A DNA stretch of 64,000 nucleotides from JBGPTF01 sp041490445 (GTDB lineage: Bacteria; Acidobacteriota; Terriglobia; Acidiferrales; UBA7541), in assembly GCA_041490445.1 (NCBI GenBank), contig JBGPTF010000018.1, forward strand, positions 1 through 64,000, given 5' to 3'. The notes below the pieces were generated by a model. That model did not search any database. It saw only the letters and a program-made list of their open reading frames with translations, and had not been told where the DNA came from. A program made the translations under genes and the position numbers. This document shows, piece after piece, positions 60,958-64,000 of this stretch. Numbering within the stretch: the first letter of the stretch is position 1; each line of letters begins with the position of its first letter.

Positions 60958-61917
60958 TTAGAAAAGTTGCAGGGTCCACAGGTCGTGCACGTGCACGACG
61001 CCTTCGAGCTTCCCCTGTCCGTCGGCAACGAGCACGGACGTAATCTTTTTCTGCTCCATCAGCCGCAGCGCGGTGGCAGCCAGCTCGGTGCGCGCGATGG
61101 TGACAGGATTCATCGTCATGCATTCGGCTGCCGTCAGATCCAGCGCTTCCTTCTTCCTCTGCTGCATCACCCGCCGCAGATCCCCGTCGGTGATGAGCCC
61201 GAGCAGCTTGCCGCCGCTGTCCACCACTGCCGTCAGACCGAGCCCCTTGCGGCTCATTTCGTAGATCACGTCGGGCATGCGCACTTCCGGCCCGACGCGC
61301 GGCAGATCTTCGCCCGAATGCATCAGCGATTCGACGCGCCGAAGTTTCTTGCCGAGCCGCCCGCCCGGATGCAGCGCGGCAAAATCCTCCTCGCGGAATC
61401 CGCGCCGCTCGAGCAGCGCAATGGCGAGCGCGTCGCCCATCGCCAGAGCGGCGGCCGTGCTTGCGGTGGGCGCGAGATTCAGCGAGCAGGCCTCTTCCTT
61501 CACCGCGATATCGAGGACCACGTCGCTCGCCGCCGCCAGCGTCGAGCCCGGATTCGCCGTCAGCGTGACGAGCCGCAGGCCAAGGCGCTTCACCGTCTCG
61601 AGCAGTTCGAGAAGCTCTTCCGTCTCGCCCCCGTAGGAAATCGCCAGCAGAACATCCTCGGGGGTCAGCATCCCCAGATCGCCATGCAGCGCTTCGGCAG
61701 CGTGCAGGAAAAGCGAGGGCGTACCCGTGCTCGCAAACGTCGCCGCAATCTTGCGCCCGATCAAGCCCGACTTGCCCATGCCGGTGACGACCACGCGGCC
61801 CTTGCAACCAAAGAGCAGTTCGACGCCTTTCTCGAACCGCGCATCCAGCCGCTCGATCAGGCCCGCAATCGCATCGGCTTCAATGCGCAACACGCGCTTC
61901 GCCGTATTCAGGCTCAT
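60958..61917 (-). CDS. kdsD: D-arabinose 5-phosphate isomerase
   Basis: Converts ribulose 5-phosphate to arabinose 5-phosphate, the first step of KDO synthesis. The 319 residues include an N-terminal SIS domain (GRVVVTGMGKSGLIGRKIAATFASTGTPS, then ISYGGETEELLELL) and two C-terminal CBS domains (about 205-319, with GLLGLITDGDLRR-like and KITSVLVADGQGKLEGVVHVHDL). ATG 61917 overlaps the kdsA stop in an ATGA; a TTG at 61929 is less likely. Confidence 0.95.
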   Translation of the reverse strand: MSLNTAKRVLRIEADAIAGLIERLDARFEKGVELLFGCKGRVVVTGMGKSGLIGRKIAATFASTGTPSLFLHAAEALHGDLGMLTPEDVLLAISYGGETEELLELLETVKRLGLRLVTLTANPGSTLAAASDVVLDIAVKEEACSLNLAPTASTAAALAMGDALAIALLERRGFREEDFAALHPGGRLGKKLRRVESLMHSGEDLPRVGPEVRMPDVIYEMSRKGLGLTAVVDSGGKLLGLITDGDLRRVMQQRKKEALDLTAAECMTMNPVTIARTELAATALRLMEQKKITSVLVADGQGKLEGVVHVHDLWTLQLF

Positions 61918-62753
61918 CGTTGCCCCCAACCGCGGACGAGCGCCGCCAGTTTCGTCAATTTCTCGAGCAGCGGCCGCAACTGGTCGAGCGGCAGGGCGTT
62001 CGTTCCATCCGAGAGCGCCTTCGCGGGATTGTCGTGCACTTCGAGAAAGATTCCGTCCACGCCCGTTGCCGTGCCCGCGCGCGCGAGCGGCTCGATGAAC
62101 TCCGGCTGCCCGCCCGACGCCTTGCCTTCCCCGCCCGGCAACTGCACCGAATGCGTCACGTCGAAGACCACGGGATAGCCAAGCTTCTTCAAGATCGGAA
62201 ATGACCGCATGTCCACCACAAGGTTCTGATAGCCGAAGGATGTCCCGCGCTCGGTCAGAATAATTTTCGTGTTGCCGGTGCTCGCCACTTTTTCCGCCGC
62301 GTTCGCCATCTCCCAGGGAGAAAGAAACTGGCCTTTCTTCAAATTCACCGCACGCCCCGCCCGGCCCACTGCGACCAGAAGATCAGTCTGGCGACACAGG
62401 AACGCGGGCACCTGCAGCACGTCGCAAACTTCCGCAGCGGGCGCCACCTGCGAAACATCGTGCACGTCGGTGAGGATCGGCACGCCCAGTCGCTTCTTGA
62501 TGCCGCCGAGAATGCGCAATCCTTCCTTTAGTCCCGGCCCGCGATAGGAAGACACCGACGTGCGATTCGCTTTGTCGTACGAAGCCTTAAAGACAAACGG
62601 CACGCGCAACTCCGCGGCAATCGAGACGAGGCGCTCGGCCATCAGCGTGGCGTGGGCCTCGCTTTCGATCACGCATGGGCCTGCAACCAGAAAGAGCGGC
62701 GCGTTGCCGCCCATCTCGACGCTTCCCACCGAAAATGCGCGCGTTCCACTCAT
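61914..62753 (-). CDS. kdsA: KDO-8-phosphate synthase
   Basis: Condenses arabinose 5-phosphate with PEP to KDO-8-phosphate. The 279 residues form a TIM barrel with FLVAGPCVIESE, FKASYDKANRTS, PILTDVHD, VQLPGG and FLEVHDNP. Cysteine C27 in AGPCVIE is the ligand found in metal-dependent KDO8P synthases (the Aquifex type), while metal-independent enzymes such as E. coli's have Asn there. The gene ends in the ATGA overlap with kdsD. It lies 83 bp after pyrG. Confidence 0.95.
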   Translation of the reverse strand: MSGTRAFSVGSVEMGGNAPLFLVAGPCVIESEAHATLMAERLVSIAAELRVPFVFKASYDKANRTSVSSYRGPGLKEGLRILGGIKKRLGVPILTDVHDVSQVAPAAEVCDVLQVPAFLCRQTDLLVAVGRAGRAVNLKKGQFLSPWEMANAAEKVASTGNTKIILTERGTSFGYQNLVVDMRSFPILKKLGYPVVFDVTHSVQLPGGEGKASGGQPEFIEPLARAGTATGVDGIFLEVHDNPAKALSDGTNALPLDQLRPLLEKLTKLAALVRGWGQR

Positions 62754-62836
62754 GCGTTGTTCCGCGACGTCAGCGGAAGCCTAAGCCTATGCGGGAACGG
62801 AGGCGTTTTCAAGGCTGGCGCGCCGGAATGGCGGCG

Positions 62837-64000
62837 CTAATCGGCGGGCTCGGCAGCAGCAGCGATCTTCTTCTCTGTCCGCGCGGTAGAGCGGTTCCGC
62901 CGGTGCTCCAGCGCCGCGCCGATGAAGTCGCGGAACAAGGGATGCGGCTGCAGCGGCTTCGATTTGAATTCGGGATGGAACTGGCAACCCAGAAACCAGG
63001 GGTGATCGGGCACTTCGATAATTTCCACGTACACGCCGTCGGGGGTCTTGCCGGTAATCCGGAAGCCGGCGGCGACCAGCGTGGCCTCATAATCGCGATT
63101 GAACTCGTAGCGATGCCGGTGCCGCTCGGAAATCTCGAGCGAGTCGTACGCCTGGTGCGCCAGTGACCCCGGCTCGAGCTTGCACGGCCACGCGCCCAGC
63201 CGCATCGTGCCGCCCATCTCATCCACGCCCAGCAGTTCGCGCAATTTGTAGATGACGCGATGCGAGGTCGAGGGGTCGAATTCGGTGCTGTCCGCTCCCG
63301 CCAGGCCTGCCGCGTGTCGCGCGTACTCGATGGTCGCGCACTGCATTCCCAAACAAATCCCGAAGAACGGAACCTTGCAGTTGCGCGCGTACTCGATCGC
63401 ATTCACCATCCCCGCGGTTCCGCGCCGGCCAAATCCCCCGGGCACCAGGATTCCGTCCACGTGGCGCAGCCGCCGCTCCGCCGTCTCCATCGAGTCGATT
63501 TCTTCCGCCTCGACCCACTCGATCACGGTGCGCTGCCGGTGCGCCAGCCCGCCATGGACCAGCGCTTCGCGCAAGCTCTTGTACGCGTCTTCGAGCGCCA
63601 CGTACTTTCCCACGACGCCGATGCGCACTTCGCCCTGCGGGTGATGGAAGTTTTGCAGCATCTCGAGCCAGCGCGACAGATTGCTCGGCGGCGCTTCCAC
63701 GTGCAGGTGCTTCAGGATCTGCTCGTCCAGCCCTTCCGCTGCGAGCGACATCGGCACTTCGTAGATGCATTCCACGTCGGGTGCCGAAACCACGCACGCT
63801 TCGGCGACGTTGCAGAACAGCGCAATCTTCGCCTTCAACTCGCGCGCAAGGCGCCGGTCGCTCCGGCAAAGCAGAATGTCGGGCTGAATTCCGATGCTCA
63901 GCAGCTCTTTCACACTGTGCTGCGTCGGCTTCGTCTTCAGCTCGCCCGCCGAAGGGATGAACGGTACGAGCGTCAGGTGAATGAACAGCGTGTTTTCCGC
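62837..64000 (-). CDS. pyrG: CTP synthase, N-terminus outside the window
   Basis: Makes CTP from UTP, ATP and glutamine. The minus strand is open from 64000 to the stop at 62837, giving the last 387 residues of about 545. The synthetase portion continues through NTLFIHLTLVPFIPSAGELKTKPTQHSVKEL. The class I glutaminase domain has LVPGGFGRRG, the nucleophile Cys in GICLGMQCA, and the His-Glu pair in GCQFHPEFKSKP. It lies upstream of kdsA, a common pairing since CTP is needed for CMP-KDO. Confidence 0.95.
   Translation of the reverse strand, partial: AENTLFIHLTLVPFIPSAGELKTKPTQHSVKELLSIGIQPDILLCRSDRRLARELKAKIALFCNVAEACVVSAPDVECIYEVPMSLAAEGLDEQILKHLHVEAPPSNLSRWLEMLQNFHHPQGEVRIGVVGKYVALEDAYKSLREALVHGGLAHRQRTVIEWVEAEEIDSMETAERRLRHVDGILVPGGFGRRGTAGMVNAIEYARNCKVPFFGICLGMQCATIEYARHAAGLAGADSTEFDPSTSHRVIYKLRELLGVDEMGGTMRLGAWPCKLEPGSLAHQAYDSLEISERHRHRYEFNRDYEATLVAAGFRITGKTPDGVYVEIIEVPDHPWFLGCQFHPEFKSKPLQPHPLFRDFIGAALEHRRNRSTARTEKKIAAAAEPAD

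Noticed and set aside
60947..61807. Upstream extension of the kdsC frame over kdsD
   Set aside because: kdsD is clear in another frame and kdsC has GTG with AGGAG at 60946.
1..64000. CRISPR arrays, rRNA genes, prophage structural genes
   Set aside because: No regularly spaced repeats, rRNA sequence or phage genes were seen in the window.

Overview
The window looks like a chromosomal segment of a GC-rich Gram-negative bacterium, most likely an Acidobacteriota member. This placement is an inference from a didermic gene set (KDO synthesis genes, secretins, type IVa and Tad pili) and from overall gene style; no rRNA or marker phylogeny was available. Most genes are housekeeping, with three short AT-richer accessory patches.

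Layout. 1-1389: the end of an IS3-family element (OrfA plus the start of OrfB, joined by an A AAA AAC slippery heptamer) inserted into a NACHT-type NTPase gene whose Walker A lysine is already replaced by glutamate. 2197-6087: heme genes hemE-hemN-hemG. 6136-6684: a convergent acyl-CoA thioesterase. 7078-8886: an accessory patch with a DarT/DarG DNA ADP-ribosylation toxin-antitoxin pair (the antitoxin is macro-domain only) and a divergent unknown gene with a nuclease-like motif. 9066-15104: TPR protein, LON-domain protein, an AAA+/VWA pair, a CoA-disulfide-reductase-like flavoprotein and a redoxin. 15144-17589: a 53-aa basic protein, then a 2.2-kb patch bounded by tRNA-Sec (selC) and a 22-bp copy of its 3' end, the signature of tRNA-targeted integration.

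17764-37902 is almost wholly on the minus strand: an 826-aa protein with a class III nucleotidyl cyclase domain, tsaE, nnrDE, an SDR, a HAMP-SpoIIE phosphatase, two APC transporters, thiE, accC, accB, an M24 peptidase and pilQ-pilP-pilO-pilN-pilM (transcribed pilM to pilQ). ubiD follows, then a divergent MacA/MacB-like adaptor and permease without an ATPase, and a large secreted beta-propeller protein.

47449-60012 is a Tad (Flp) pilus locus on the minus strand: two TadE-like pseudopilins, TadG, a frameshifted membrane-protein gene, Flp pilin, prepilin peptidase, CpaB, CpaC, CpaE, CpaF, TadB, TadC, a 32-aa membrane peptide and a DUF192 protein. Near-consensus sigma-54 (-24/-12) promoters lie just upstream of both the flp gene and the first tadE gene, suggesting RpoN control of this pilus. 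60305-64000: tRNA-Gly(CCC) and the kdsC-kdsD-kdsA-pyrG cluster for KDO and CTP synthesis (pyrG runs off the window).

Most notable: the macro-only DarTG module, the selC-flanked patch, paired sigma-54 promoters in the Tad locus, the cyclase-domain protein, and two small proteins of 53 and 32 aa.
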